DNA from: Candidatus Babeliaceae bacterium
Lineage (GTDB): Bacteria > Babelota > Babeliae > Babelales > Babelaceae
Length of the DNA stretch: 64,000 nt
Direction of reading: 5' to 3'
Assembly (NCBI GenBank): GCA_016933915.1
Contig: JAFFZZ010000055.1
Location: 1 to 64,000 of the forward strand
Shown: positions 50,126 through 59,729 of the stretch, piece by piece
Layout of the letters: every line of letters starts with the position of its first letter
Position numbering within the stretch: the stretch's first letter is position 1
Notes under the pieces: generated by a model
The model's input: only the letters and a program-made list of their open reading frames with translations
What the model was told of the DNA's origin: nothing
The model's database searches: none
Made by a program: the position numbers and the translations under genes

Positions 50126-51001
50126 ATGAGCGAATTAGTGTCATCAGTTATTGCTGATGTTGCGCGTCGAATAGAGTCGGTATGTCTCTCAGCTGATCAT
50201 GCTTACCAATGTGCCATGATTTTGATTGAAGCGGTTACGGGGCTTTCACGAGCAGCTTTGTTGGCGCGAGAACATCTTTCACTTACGGATGATGAGCGAA
50301 AAAGATTGCATGATTTTATTCATCGGCTTGTTGTTGAGCATGAGCCATTGGCCTATATTGTAGGGTTTGTTCCTTTTCTTGGACTGACTATTCTCACTGA
50401 ATCACCAATTTTGATTCCACGTCCAGAGACCGAATGGTGGGTTGCTACATTGTGTGACAACTGGCGCTCAAAAAAAGATGACGCGATACGGATTCTTGAT
50501 CTTTGTACCGGTTCTGGGTGTATATCTCTTGCATTAGCTCATTATTTTTCGCATTCAATGGTTGTCGCCGTTGATAATTCGCCAGATGCGCTTGCACTTG
50601 TTGAACGGAACGCAGAAAAAAATAATATTAAAAATGTAACCTTCGTTTTGTCTGATCTTTTTGAAAAGGTATCTGATTACCGTCCATTTGATATTATTAC
50701 GGCAAATCCACCATATGTGAGTGAAAGCGAGTTTGCAGAGCTCGATCCTTCGGTACGGTTGTGGGAAGACAAATATGCACTTGTCGCACAAGATGAGGGG
50801 TTTGCATTGGTTGATCGTATTATTCGTGAAGCACCGCCATTTGTGCGAAAGAATGTAAACTCATTGCCACAACTTTGGGTTGAGCTTGGGGCACGACATG
50901 GTAAACGTGCGCTTGCCGTGTGTGACGAGGTTGGCTGGCGATTGCCAACTGTTTTGGAGGATCTTACTGGCCGTGATCGAGTCATAACTGCGCTTTTGTA
51001 G
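50126..51001 (+). CDS. prmC: Release factor glutamine methyltransferase
   Basis: EPLAYIVGFVPFLGL, LIPRPETEWWV, LDLCTGSGCISLALA, ITANPPYVSESE. Confidence 0.94.
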   Translation: MSELVSSVIADVARRIESVCLSADHAYQCAMILIEAVTGLSRAALLAREHLSLTDDERKRLHDFIHRLVVEHEPLAYIVGFVPFLGLTILTESPILIPRPETEWWVATLCDNWRSKKDDAIRILDLCTGSGCISLALAHYFSHSMVVAVDNSPDALALVERNAEKNNIKNVTFVLSDLFEKVSDYRPFDIITANPPYVSESEFAELDPSVRLWEDKYALVAQDEGFALVDRIIREAPPFVRKNVNSLPQLWVELGARHGKRALAVCDEVGWRLPTVLEDLTGRDRVITALL

Positions 51002-51056
51002 TGAATGCAAAGTCGGTACAATAAGTAACAACATTTGTTTTTAAAAGGTACCGGAC

Positions 51057-52865
51057 ATGGGAAAAATTAATATTTTGCCTCCGCATGAGGCGCAAAAAAT
51101 TGCAGCAGGAGAAGTTGTTGAACGTCCCGCCAGTGTAGTAAAAGAGCTCGTTGAGAATGCGCTTGATGCTGGCGCGCAGCGTATTATTCTTTCTGCTGAC
51201 GATGGTGGAAGAAAAAGAATTCGACTTATTGATGATGGCGTCGGCATGTCCCCTGAAGATGCGCGGCTTGCGTTTTGCAATCATGCAACAAGCAAACTCG
51301 TTTCGATTGATGACCTAACGCAGATAAAAACCTATGGCTTTCGTGGCGAAGCGTTGGCGACAATATCTGCGGTAAGTCGTTTAACTGTGCGGACGCGGGA
51401 GGAGTCTTCTCAAGAGGCAACAGAGCTTGCTGTTGAAAATGGAGCCGTGATTTCAGAAATTTTAGTATCGGGAAATCGGGGAACTGAAATTCAGGTAGAC
51501 GACCTCTTTTTTAATGTTCCGGTACGTCAGAAATTTTTAAAGCGACGTGAGACTGAGTGGCGAGCCATTGAACAGTTGATGACAGCGTTTGCCGGGTTCC
51601 ACTTTGACCGTTTTTTTTCCGTGGAACATAATGATCGGACAGTATTTCATTTGCCGGTAGCATCATCTTTGCGTGATAGGTTGTTGCAGCTCTGGGGGGT
51701 TCATTTTGATGAGCATTTAGTTGCCTGTTCGGGGAGCGATGATCTCCGTGGTTATGCAGTTAATGGTTTTATTACGCGGCCATCAAAAACACGATACGAC
51801 CGAAGTGGGCTTTTCGTCTTTGTAAATTCTCGTTGGGTGCGTAATGCCAAATTAACGCAGGCATTACTGAGCGGTTTTGATAATATTTTGCCACCTGATC
51901 AATATCCGTTCGGGATGCTTATGATTACGGTGCCCCCTGCAGATGTTGATGTGAATATTCATCCACGTAAAGAAGAAGTTCGGTTTGCACATCCGCGCAT
52001 TGTTGATCAGATGATTAGTCAAGCGGTTCGGTCTGCTTTGGAAAAAGTTTTAGTTCCTCGAATTGAATCGACTTTTTTTGTTCCGGCGTCGCCTGTTCAA
52101 GGGACAAACTGGAGGGTGGAGGATATACCGCAGCCAAGGAGCGTTGAATGGCGGGAGCAAACTGTTGATGAACAAATGTTTACACGGTCTGAACAGGTTT
52201 TTCCTGAACAAGCAATGGGTGTTGCTGGGAGTGAGCAACGGTTATCAGTAGCTTCCGATGTTCCACAGCCTGTTGTTCCAGCTCCAAAGTATCGATTTTT
52301 GGGGCAGCTTCTCGCTACCTATCTTTTAGTTGAAGTTGATGATGGGCTATTATTGATCGACCAACATGCGGCACATGAGCGGATTTTATATGAGGTGTTT
52401 AAAAAGCGTCTTGCTGCAAGTAATGTAGTTCAGCTTGTTTTTCCACAGATAGTTCCTTTAACTATTTTGGAGATCGAGCTTTTACTGCCGCACTTGTCGC
52501 TCTTTCATGAGCAGGGTATAGAAGTTGAGCATTTTGGTGAGAATCAGTTGGCGGTGCGGGCTGCGCCTTTGCATGCAAAAAACTGTTCATTCGCTGAGGT
52601 TATTCGTGAGACAGCTGCCTTTATTGCTGAACATGAGTCGGCAGATAAAAATCTTATAACAGAGTGTTTGCGTGACAAATTATGTGCCATTATGGCATGC
52701 AAGTCAGCGGTTAAAGCGGGCGATTTATTGAATGATGCAGAGGTCAATGAGTTGCTTGCCAAGTTACTCATGACTGACCATCGAACCACTTGCCCACACG
52801 GGCGACCAACTACCTGGTTTTTCGGTCGGCGCGAAATAGAACGTTTTTTTCAGCGTCATATCTAA
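51057..52865 (+). CDS. mutL: DNA mismatch repair protein MutL
   Basis: IAAGEVVERPASVVKELVENALDAGA, LIDDGVGMSPEDA, YGFRGEALATISAVS, VNIHPRKEEVRF, CPHGRPT. Confidence 0.96.
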   Translation: MGKINILPPHEAQKIAAGEVVERPASVVKELVENALDAGAQRIILSADDGGRKRIRLIDDGVGMSPEDARLAFCNHATSKLVSIDDLTQIKTYGFRGEALATISAVSRLTVRTREESSQEATELAVENGAVISEILVSGNRGTEIQVDDLFFNVPVRQKFLKRRETEWRAIEQLMTAFAGFHFDRFFSVEHNDRTVFHLPVASSLRDRLLQLWGVHFDEHLVACSGSDDLRGYAVNGFITRPSKTRYDRSGLFVFVNSRWVRNAKLTQALLSGFDNILPPDQYPFGMLMITVPPADVDVNIHPRKEEVRFAHPRIVDQMISQAVRSALEKVLVPRIESTFFVPASPVQGTNWRVEDIPQPRSVEWREQTVDEQMFTRSEQVFPEQAMGVAGSEQRLSVASDVPQPVVPAPKYRFLGQLLATYLLVEVDDGLLLIDQHAAHERILYEVFKKRLAASNVVQLVFPQIVPLTILEIELLLPHLSLFHEQGIEVEHFGENQLAVRAAPLHAKNCSFAEVIRETAAFIAEHESADKNLITECLRDKLCAIMACKSAVKAGDLLNDAEVNELLAKLLMTDHRTTCPHGRPTTWFFGRREIERFFQRHI

Positions 52866-52870
52866 ATGTG

Positions 52871-54502
52871 CTAGCAAAAAATGACGTACGTTTTTAGAAG
52901 AGCTTTTAGGAGCATCCAGAGCGACCCTGCTGCAAACACACCAGACCAGAAAGGCTCCCATTTTTGACGATTGCGTACGACTAGTGCGCACAACCCTCCG
53001 GCAATGAGTAAGAGCGAATATTGCTCAGGCGTGAAGAGGCCAGTGAAGACCAGAATGGGATTGATTTTTAATGCCCGTAAAATAATGCCAAAAAGAGCCC
53101 CAATAAGGAGGACGCTGATATCAAGTTGCCACGCCGTAAGGAGAAGTGCACGGTTTTGAGCGCGAAGAGCACAGAGTTCTGCCGAACCAAGCCCAAATGT
53201 TTTAATAAGAAGCCAAAAGACAATACCAACAAGGAGGGCGCTGATAATGAGGCCAAATAATTGAAACCAGATTACTGATTTTCTTTCGACTCCTGTTATA
53301 CGGGCAGTGACACGGCCAAACAGGAGGTCGATTGTGACCATGCCAACAAGCCAGACAAAAAGCGAGATAAACATTGCCTGAGCATATGAATGTTTAAAAA
53401 GGAAGAGGCTGGGGAGCATAACAAATGTTGCATAACGCCCCATGGGAGCCATCCCGGCTTTTCCTCCAATAACTACCGCTTGTGATACACAGATTAGAGT
53501 AAACAAATAGAGGTATATTTGAGATGGCAGAGAAAAGTTTAGGTACGAAAAATATGCAATTCCAATACCAATAACAAGAAGTATCCATAGGACCTGAAGA
53601 AGATCGGTTCGTGGAAGAGCTTCTTTTGCACGTTGCCACCCCTTAAGAGATTTTATTGATTTACCAATGAGCCCTGGAAGTTTCGCCATGCTGATGGTTG
53701 CTTCTTGCAAAATTATGCCGCCAGCAAAGGCTGAAAGGAATGTGTTGCCAAATGAAAGATGTTTAAAAAAGAGGTGGTGAAGTGGGCCAAGAAGGAAGAT
53801 TTTTGAGATGACGCCAACGATGAGAGGGACTACGAGAATGCTGCCTCCGATAAATCCGATAGCGATAAAGACCAAAATGAGGTCTATTTGCAGGGTGATT
53901 TTAGGGAACTTGAAAAGCCACCATGAGCCACCAGAGGTCAGAAAGAGCGTTTCAGGAATCAACTGCCAAACCCAGCGTGCGATTGAGAGAAGCATGCTTG
54001 AGCAGAAACCGATTGCGAGTGTGATTGAGCTTCGTACGCTATCGGCAACAGAAAGAAGCCTGCCGACCATTTCTCCTATAGGGAATGGTGTCTTCGGATC
54101 GTTAAGCATTGTTGATTCAAAATAATTGGCGAGAAGAAATGCGAAGCCACCACCGGCGATGGTTGCGCCTCCTGTTATCAGTAAGAGATAGCCAGGATGT
54201 GCGAGCCATGAAGCAAAGAGTGCTGGATCCCAGAAATGAAGAGTGGGAAAGGAAAAGCCGAAGGCGATAGCTACTGCACCACCAACACCCGCTGCTGCTG
54301 TCACGAGGGTAGCGGTGCGTGTGTGAGTAGCACTTTTTTTACAAAAGAGACAGGATGCACGTGTAACAAGAAGCATGGTAAGCGCAATAATTGGTTCAAT
54401 CCAGGGACCGATAGGTGTTGCCATAGAGACATACGATTGCACGGCTACCGCAAAACATATAAATAATGCGGTACTTATAAGTGTTATTGGGAATGTTATC
54501 AT
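52871..54502 (-). CDS. Polytopic membrane transporter, possibly OPT family
   Basis: 543 aa, more than 10 hydrophobic segments; ESTMLNDPKTPFPIGEMV and FIGGSILVVPLIVG segments suggest OPT. Confidence 0.5.
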   Translation of the reverse strand: MITFPITLISTALFICFAVAVQSYVSMATPIGPWIEPIIALTMLLVTRASCLFCKKSATHTRTATLVTAAAGVGGAVAIAFGFSFPTLHFWDPALFASWLAHPGYLLLITGGATIAGGGFAFLLANYFESTMLNDPKTPFPIGEMVGRLLSVADSVRSSITLAIGFCSSMLLSIARWVWQLIPETLFLTSGGSWWLFKFPKITLQIDLILVFIAIGFIGGSILVVPLIVGVISKIFLLGPLHHLFFKHLSFGNTFLSAFAGGIILQEATISMAKLPGLIGKSIKSLKGWQRAKEALPRTDLLQVLWILLVIGIGIAYFSYLNFSLPSQIYLYLFTLICVSQAVVIGGKAGMAPMGRYATFVMLPSLFLFKHSYAQAMFISLFVWLVGMVTIDLLFGRVTARITGVERKSVIWFQLFGLIISALLVGIVFWLLIKTFGLGSAELCALRAQNRALLLTAWQLDISVLLIGALFGIILRALKINPILVFTGLFTPEQYSLLLIAGGLCALVVRNRQKWEPFWSGVFAAGSLWMLLKALLKTYVIFC

Positions 54503-54635
54503 GATTTTCTCGTGGAATTTTTAAGAGACTCTTCCGCTAGTCTACATATTTACCATTGAAAAACAATGAGTGTTAGCGAACTTAAAGCGGTTATTGCGTG
54601 GCTTGTAAAAAAATAATAGACTAAAAAAGTAGTAT

Positions 54636-54727
54636 GGAGAGATGGCTGAGTGGTCGAAAGCGGCGGTCTTGAAAACCGTTATCCCGTTTGCGCGGGATCG
54701 TGGGTTCGAATCCCACTCTCTCCTCCA
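54636..54727 (+). tRNA. tRNA-Ser(UGA), CCA encoded
   Basis: GGAGAGA/TCTCTCC acceptor stem, cggtctTGAaaaccg anticodon arm, long variable arm atcccgtttgcgcgggat, T arm gtgggttcgaatcccac. Confidence 0.96.
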
Positions 54728-54954
54728 GTTGATTTTGCATCTTTGTGGTTGTATTTCGCAAAGTTTTCTGTGATATCATTCGTCGTGCTCTGTGCCTTTC
54801 CCGGCGGTTGATCTAACTTTTTCCTCAGGGATGTCTTTTCGACAGTTACTTGTCTCTTATGGTTAGATTGACAAAGAGAGCATATTTGGTACAATATGTG
54901 TATTATAAGAAAATAAATAATTGACTGCGATAAATCTTGATAAAGGATGTGTCG

Positions 54955-55440
54955 ATGAAAAAATTATTTCGGTCTCTTTTGTTGCTTGGTATTTTAAGCG
55001 CGCAGACAGCGAGACCAGCGGGACAGATTCCTGTAGAAAATATTGTATCATGGGGGTATGATGCTGCCACCTTACTTGGCGGTGTTGTTGGATATTCTCT
55101 CGCTACACCGGTTCCTCTTATGGAACGGAAATTTTGGGCATGGACATCTATGCTCTCAGTGTTTTGTGTTGCACGTGTAGGTTTGCAAGGATACTTGCTT
55201 AATCGGGTGCAAAAAACAAAAGGTGTGCCAACGGTTGATTTTTGGCTCCGCTTTTCCAATGTAGCACGTCTTTTAGGACTTACGTATTTGCCTGGTGCGA
55301 TGGCGTTAGGGCATTCCGTCAGTTTGATTAAAGGATTAGCGCAGCGAAGCCCAACAAAACCTCTAATCTGGGATCTTATTATTATGTTAGTTACCGGGAC
55401 CATTGCTGGTGGAGTTGAGGTTGTCAAGCGCGTTACTTGA
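54955..55440 (+). CDS. Predicted membrane/exported protein, unknown function
   Basis: Start MKKLFRSLLLLGILSAQTARPA; several hydrophobic segments. Confidence 0.65.
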   Translation: MKKLFRSLLLLGILSAQTARPAGQIPVENIVSWGYDAATLLGGVVGYSLATPVPLMERKFWAWTSMLSVFCVARVGLQGYLLNRVQKTKGVPTVDFWLRFSNVARLLGLTYLPGAMALGHSVSLIKGLAQRSPTKPLIWDLIIMLVTGTIAGGVEVVKRVT

Positions 55441-55465
55441 TTGAAAAGATATTTGTAATGATGAT

Positions 55466-55507
55466 GCGGATGGTGCGTATTTTTTGCGAACCATCCGCTT
55501 TTTTTGT
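55466..55507 (+). terminator. Rho-independent terminator
   Basis: GCGGATGGTgcgtattttttgcgaACCATCCGC followed by TTTTTTTG. Confidence 0.85.
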
Positions 55508-55512
55508 TGAGA

Positions 55513-57585
55513 TTATAGGTAGTATCCAACAAGAATGATATATGATTCGAAGCCTTTTCTTATTTTGCGTTTAATTTGTGGACCGTGAACAATTCCACGT
55601 TTAAGTGTTGGTGGTTCTCTCATGAGTTCTTCGTATTGTGCTTCGCGGCGATCTTTTTTCGCTTTATCTTTTGTCCGTTGTTTACGCTCAGATTCTTTTT
55701 CTGCGGTACGTTTTTTAGAGGCTGCTTCACTGAGTGCCGGTGGTTCAGCGTCTGGAGCTTTTCCGATTTCTTGGATTGCTTGCTCGTCTTTTTTATTGTT
55801 AGCTGCTACAGCTTTTTCATCAGAGACGGCTTTTTCAGTTTCTATGCCTGGAGCTGCATCTTTTCTTTCTTGTTCTTCTTCTCGCGCTGATTTTGCTTTT
55901 TTACTTTTCTCATTCTCTTCGATTGGCAATGGCTTCGAGACGAGTTTTACAAAGGCGCGATACGTACCATAGGAACGTTGAAGGTCAATCCATCCTCCTC
56001 CTTGAAGAGCTGTTGCTTTAATTTTGTCAAAGATAGGGTAGCCCTGTTCGTCGAGATTATTTGTAGTATCTTCCCATATACGGTCTAGGTCGAGTCCACT
56101 TGCAAGACAGATACCGTCTTCTGAAAATACCTGGACAAAAAGATCGCCGCGTAAGTAGGTATTATTTTTTTCAGTGAAGAGTCGCAACGTTTCTACAGTT
56201 CCATGCTTTTCGAGTTGATCAACGGCTTTTTCGGCGAGTGAGCGTGCGGTATGTTCTTTTGATGTTGGCCAATAACCAGTGCCGACTACAAATTTGCCAT
56301 CCTGAATTTCGACCAGTTCGGCATAGACTGATTTATAGGCATTGTTATCAAGGAATGTATACCAACCGCGTCCTTCGGATTTTACAAGATCAAGAATACC
56401 TTTAGTAATAGGTTTGCCTTCGGCATCCTTTGAATCAATAAGCATTTGTCCGATAAGTTGTGGATTTGCTCCGTCGGCGAGCATCCTTCCTTCAAGGTTG
56501 TAGACAAAGATTCTGAGTGGGCCCTTGTTGAATCCTCCGCTGTAGCTGGTGATATCACGGAAGGTGATTTCTGGTCCATTTGCTCTCAGATAATTTGATG
56601 CTTTGGCGACAAAGTTGCGAACCATATCATCATCAACAGTTGGATAAAAACCACCTCCGATAATGTATGCTTTTCGTACGTCTCCTCTTTCCCGAGCCGT
56701 GAGGGTTTGGAAGTAAGCGATTTTTTCGACGCCGTTTTCTTCGTATTCGACCCATCCTCGCCCATTTCTTTGGGCTTTTTCGATCATAATTTTGTTGCGA
56801 TATCTGCCTTTTGCGTCCTTCCAATCAAGTCGTGTTTGACCAATGAATCCGATATTGGGATGGGCATACACTTTACCTTTCATGTCATATGCCCAGAGAT
56901 AAAGTTCACCTTTGGTGAATAAACCTTTAGGATTACTAATCTCTTGGAAAAGCCGTTCTGGCCCAAATTCTTCGCCGTACCTGATTGCAGCTTGAACCAT
57001 CTGTTGTACCATGAATCGAGGAGAATCGGGGAAGAACCCAACCGCAACGATATATGTTTTGCCTAGCTTTCGTACCGTACGAACATATGAGTAGCGTGCC
57101 GCAAACTCCCATTCATAGGAGACCCAACCTCCTTCTTGTCCAGTGCTCAACATTTCCCGTATGAAATCGCGGGATCTTCCTCCTGCATCCTTATCGATAA
57201 CTTCTGGAACGCCAACTTTGTCCCAAATCATCCAAACTTGGTCGTCATGCACGTAGCAGTCGCCGTTTTCAGAAAAAACAGAGACGAAAAGATCCCCTTG
57301 ATGCCACTTTGTTTCTGTTTCAAAGGAGCGACATGCCTTGCCAATATTGTGTTCTTTTAAAAAGGTAGCGGCATTATTACAGATTCGCTTTGCACGGCGC
57401 ATTTTTTCTTTTATATGTTTTTCAAATTCCTTTTCGTCAATAGGAACTGCTGTTACCGGTTTGGTAACAACCTTCTTTTTGGGTTCTATAGCATTGGCGT
57501 TGCTGTAAAGAGGGCTCAAGGTGAGAATGAATCCCGCTGCCAACATAAACTTTTTCATCACAACGTACTCCTTTTTGTGCTTCAT
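55513..57585 (-). CDS. Exported protein with four tandem Cache-like modules
   Basis: Repeated [KR]GxLxxxVxxxxGxxxA...GGGW(V/I)xxx...Y(I/V)xxxGxxP pattern four times; charged Lys/Glu-rich insert near C-terminus; true start probably MKKFMLAAGFILTLSPLYSNA. Confidence 0.75.
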   Translation of the reverse strand: MKHKKEYVVMKKFMLAAGFILTLSPLYSNANAIEPKKKVVTKPVTAVPIDEKEFEKHIKEKMRRAKRICNNAATFLKEHNIGKACRSFETETKWHQGDLFVSVFSENGDCYVHDDQVWMIWDKVGVPEVIDKDAGGRSRDFIREMLSTGQEGGWVSYEWEFAARYSYVRTVRKLGKTYIVAVGFFPDSPRFMVQQMVQAAIRYGEEFGPERLFQEISNPKGLFTKGELYLWAYDMKGKVYAHPNIGFIGQTRLDWKDAKGRYRNKIMIEKAQRNGRGWVEYEENGVEKIAYFQTLTARERGDVRKAYIIGGGFYPTVDDDMVRNFVAKASNYLRANGPEITFRDITSYSGGFNKGPLRIFVYNLEGRMLADGANPQLIGQMLIDSKDAEGKPITKGILDLVKSEGRGWYTFLDNNAYKSVYAELVEIQDGKFVVGTGYWPTSKEHTARSLAEKAVDQLEKHGTVETLRLFTEKNNTYLRGDLFVQVFSEDGICLASGLDLDRIWEDTTNNLDEQGYPIFDKIKATALQGGGWIDLQRSYGTYRAFVKLVSKPLPIEENEKSKKAKSAREEEQERKDAAPGIETEKAVSDEKAVAANNKKDEQAIQEIGKAPDAEPPALSEAASKKRTAEKESERKQRTKDKAKKDRREAQYEELMREPPTLKRGIVHGPQIKRKIRKGFESYIILVGYYL

Positions 57586-57616
57586 CTACCTCTAATTCTC
57601 CTTTTCCCCGTGTTTT

Positions 57617-58351
57617 TTAGCGATCTTTTCGTTGACCGAACAGGGTAAGTAGGTTAAGGAATAAGTTCACAAAGTCGAGGTAAAGTTGGAGTGCAGCATT
57701 AATTGAGAGAACTTTGCCGAATTCAGATTCAGCGACATCGGTTTGACGAGCCAAAGCAGTAATTTTTTGTATGTCGTAGGCAGTAAGACCGGCGAATACA
57801 ACGACACCGATGATAGAGATAATTAAGTCGAATGTTTGGCTTCGCAAGAAAATATTAACCAGAAGTGAGATTATGATTCCCCAAAGAGCCATACGGAGTA
57901 TTGAGCCCATCGAGGTGAGGTTAGCTTTGGTAAATGCTCCGTATAGTGCAAAAGATGCAAACATGCCTGCAGTAATAAAAAAAACCGAGGCGATTGATGC
58001 TGTGGTAAAAAATAAAAATATAGTTGAGAGAGTGATGCCAGTTAACACTGAGTAGATTGAAAACATGGTAAAGGCAGCACTGTAGCTTAGCCGAGTAATT
58101 GCTGCTGAAAGAGCAACCACTAGACCTATCTGTCCCAAAAAAAGGAGCATAAGTACAAGTCCGTTTTTCAAAAACAGATTACTGAGAGACGGGGTGATAG
58201 CGATGTAGTAGGCGGTGAATCCTGTCAGGGCAAGTGCGTACGCCATCCACCCAAAAACACGGTATACAAAACTCTGAGCGCCTTCATATGTCTGTGCATA
58301 ATGACGATTTTCCATCTGAATATGCCTTGCAAATAAAAAGAAACTAAACAC
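57617..58351 (-). CDS. Bax inhibitor-1/YccA family membrane protein
   Basis: VYRVFGWMAYALALTGFTAYYIA, multiple TM, FAGLTAYDIQKI, LSINAALQLYLDFVNLFLNLL; likely start at MENRHYAQ. Confidence 0.92.
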   Translation of the reverse strand: MFSFFLFARHIQMENRHYAQTYEGAQSFVYRVFGWMAYALALTGFTAYYIAITPSLSNLFLKNGLVLMLLFLGQIGLVVALSAAITRLSYSAAFTMFSIYSVLTGITLSTIFLFFTTASIASVFFITAGMFASFALYGAFTKANLTSMGSILRMALWGIIISLLVNIFLRSQTFDLIISIIGVVVFAGLTAYDIQKITALARQTDVAESEFGKVLSINAALQLYLDFVNLFLNLLTLFGQRKDR

Positions 58352-58436
58352 TTATCTACTCTAAAAAATGGGATAAAAAGCGCAAGCGCCCATCTGAAGT
58401 GTTCGTACGGGAGCAAATTTTTTTAAAATCTGTTTT

Positions 58437-59036
58437 TTACCCTGTCTTCTTGAGTTGCTCATTTATGAGTGATTCAAGTTGTTTCCCATCTTTTATTATT
58501 CGCTGACAGGAAAGGTGTATCGAGCTGAGTGTTGTGTGCACCAGTCGTTTGAGTTCTTTAGTTGTTGCTAAATCTGTCCAGCGTTCCTGAACTCGATTTT
58601 TAAGATCTAAGGCTTTTTTGCTCGTTGTTCTTAATGGCCCGATTATTGCTTGTATGACAGTCGGTTCCCTTAATTCGTTGTTTATTGGACGGACAATGCG
58701 AAGTGCTGAGACTGCACGTAAAATATTACGCGTTAGTAGTGGTATTTCGGTTGCGCATTGTGCGAAAAGATCGAGGTTCGGTTTCGCAGCTTTCAAGGGG
58801 CGATATGTTGCTATTTTTGTAACAGCCTCATTGATGACAGCAACCCAGTGCGCTGTTTTTTGGTACTCAAAGCCGTGAATAAGACAACTCTTACCTGTCC
58901 GCTGGCCAATAAGGCTGTCGGTAAGAGATTTTATCTCTCTTGTTAACTCGACAGTAGAATGATTGTGTACTGTTGGAGTGGGAGAAAGCCTCCCCACTCC
59001 AATTGTGCATAACAATATCAGAAACGTTCTTTTCAT
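58437..59036 (-). CDS. Predicted exported helical protein (array member A)
   Basis: Signal peptide; helical. Confidence 0.65.
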   Translation of the reverse strand: MKRTFLILLCTIGVGRLSPTPTVHNHSTVELTREIKSLTDSLIGQRTGKSCLIHGFEYQKTAHWVAVINEAVTKIATYRPLKAAKPNLDLFAQCATEIPLLTRNILRAVSALRIVRPINNELREPTVIQAIIGPLRTTSKKALDLKNRVQERWTDLATTKELKRLVHTTLSSIHLSCQRIIKDGKQLESLINEQLKKTG

Positions 59037-59044
59037 AGAGTCTT

Positions 59045-59710
59045 CTAGCTAGCGCCTATCTCGCTTGTTGCCAAGATTTTATTAACCAGATATTCGGAGA
59101 GATATCGTGCGGTATTAAGCATTTTTATAGATTCATCCTTCCAAAACTCAAGTACCGCTTTGGCATTATTGCGCACCTGCTTCTTGTTTGGAAGATAGAG
59201 ATTAATTTCATCAAGCAATCTGATATATCGTTTTGTTAGACCAAGGTTTTTTTCCCAGTTTGAGATTTGCTGAGAAAGTACCGTCTTTAGTTGTTGAATG
59301 GTGGCTTTTCCCATGGACATATCTTTTGAGACGGCACCAACGTACGACCACCCACCGCGAATGTTTTTTGCGGTTTGATCAGCTTGCTTGAGGGCGACTT
59401 CGATTGATGCTTGATTTTCTTTTGTCATACCTTGGAACCCGCTTTTTTGTTTAACGAGAGCGAGCGTATTAAGTGGCAGCTTTGCCATCTTTGCCATCTC
59501 TGTTGATCGATACTTTTCGACTTGCTTTTGTATCTGCTTTGTAAGCTCACGGCGTATTAATTCCAACTGATTCTTTTTTTCCGGTTCGATAGGGCGAGTT
59601 AAGATGTTGCGCGCTAGAAGTGATGTTGTTGCGAAAGTGCTGGACATCAATATGAGCAGCCATAAAATCTTTTTCATAACATTCTTCTCCTTCAAGATTT
59701 TGTGATCCAA
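59045..59710 (-). CDS. Predicted exported helical protein (array member B)
   Basis: FQGMTKENQASIEVALKQADQTAKNIRGGWSYVG. Confidence 0.68.
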   Translation of the reverse strand: MDHKILKEKNVMKKILWLLILMSSTFATTSLLARNILTRPIEPEKKNQLELIRRELTKQIQKQVEKYRSTEMAKMAKLPLNTLALVKQKSGFQGMTKENQASIEVALKQADQTAKNIRGGWSYVGAVSKDMSMGKATIQQLKTVLSQQISNWEKNLGLTKRYIRLLDEINLYLPNKKQVRNNAKAVLEFWKDESIKMLNTARYLSEYLVNKILATSEIGAS

Positions 59711-59729
59711 AGTTTATTCCGTAAATTCC

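Noticed and set aside
54679-54894. ORF ending GGESGIRTHDPAQTG on -
   Set aside because: Classic spurious translation of the antisense of a tRNA-Ser gene.
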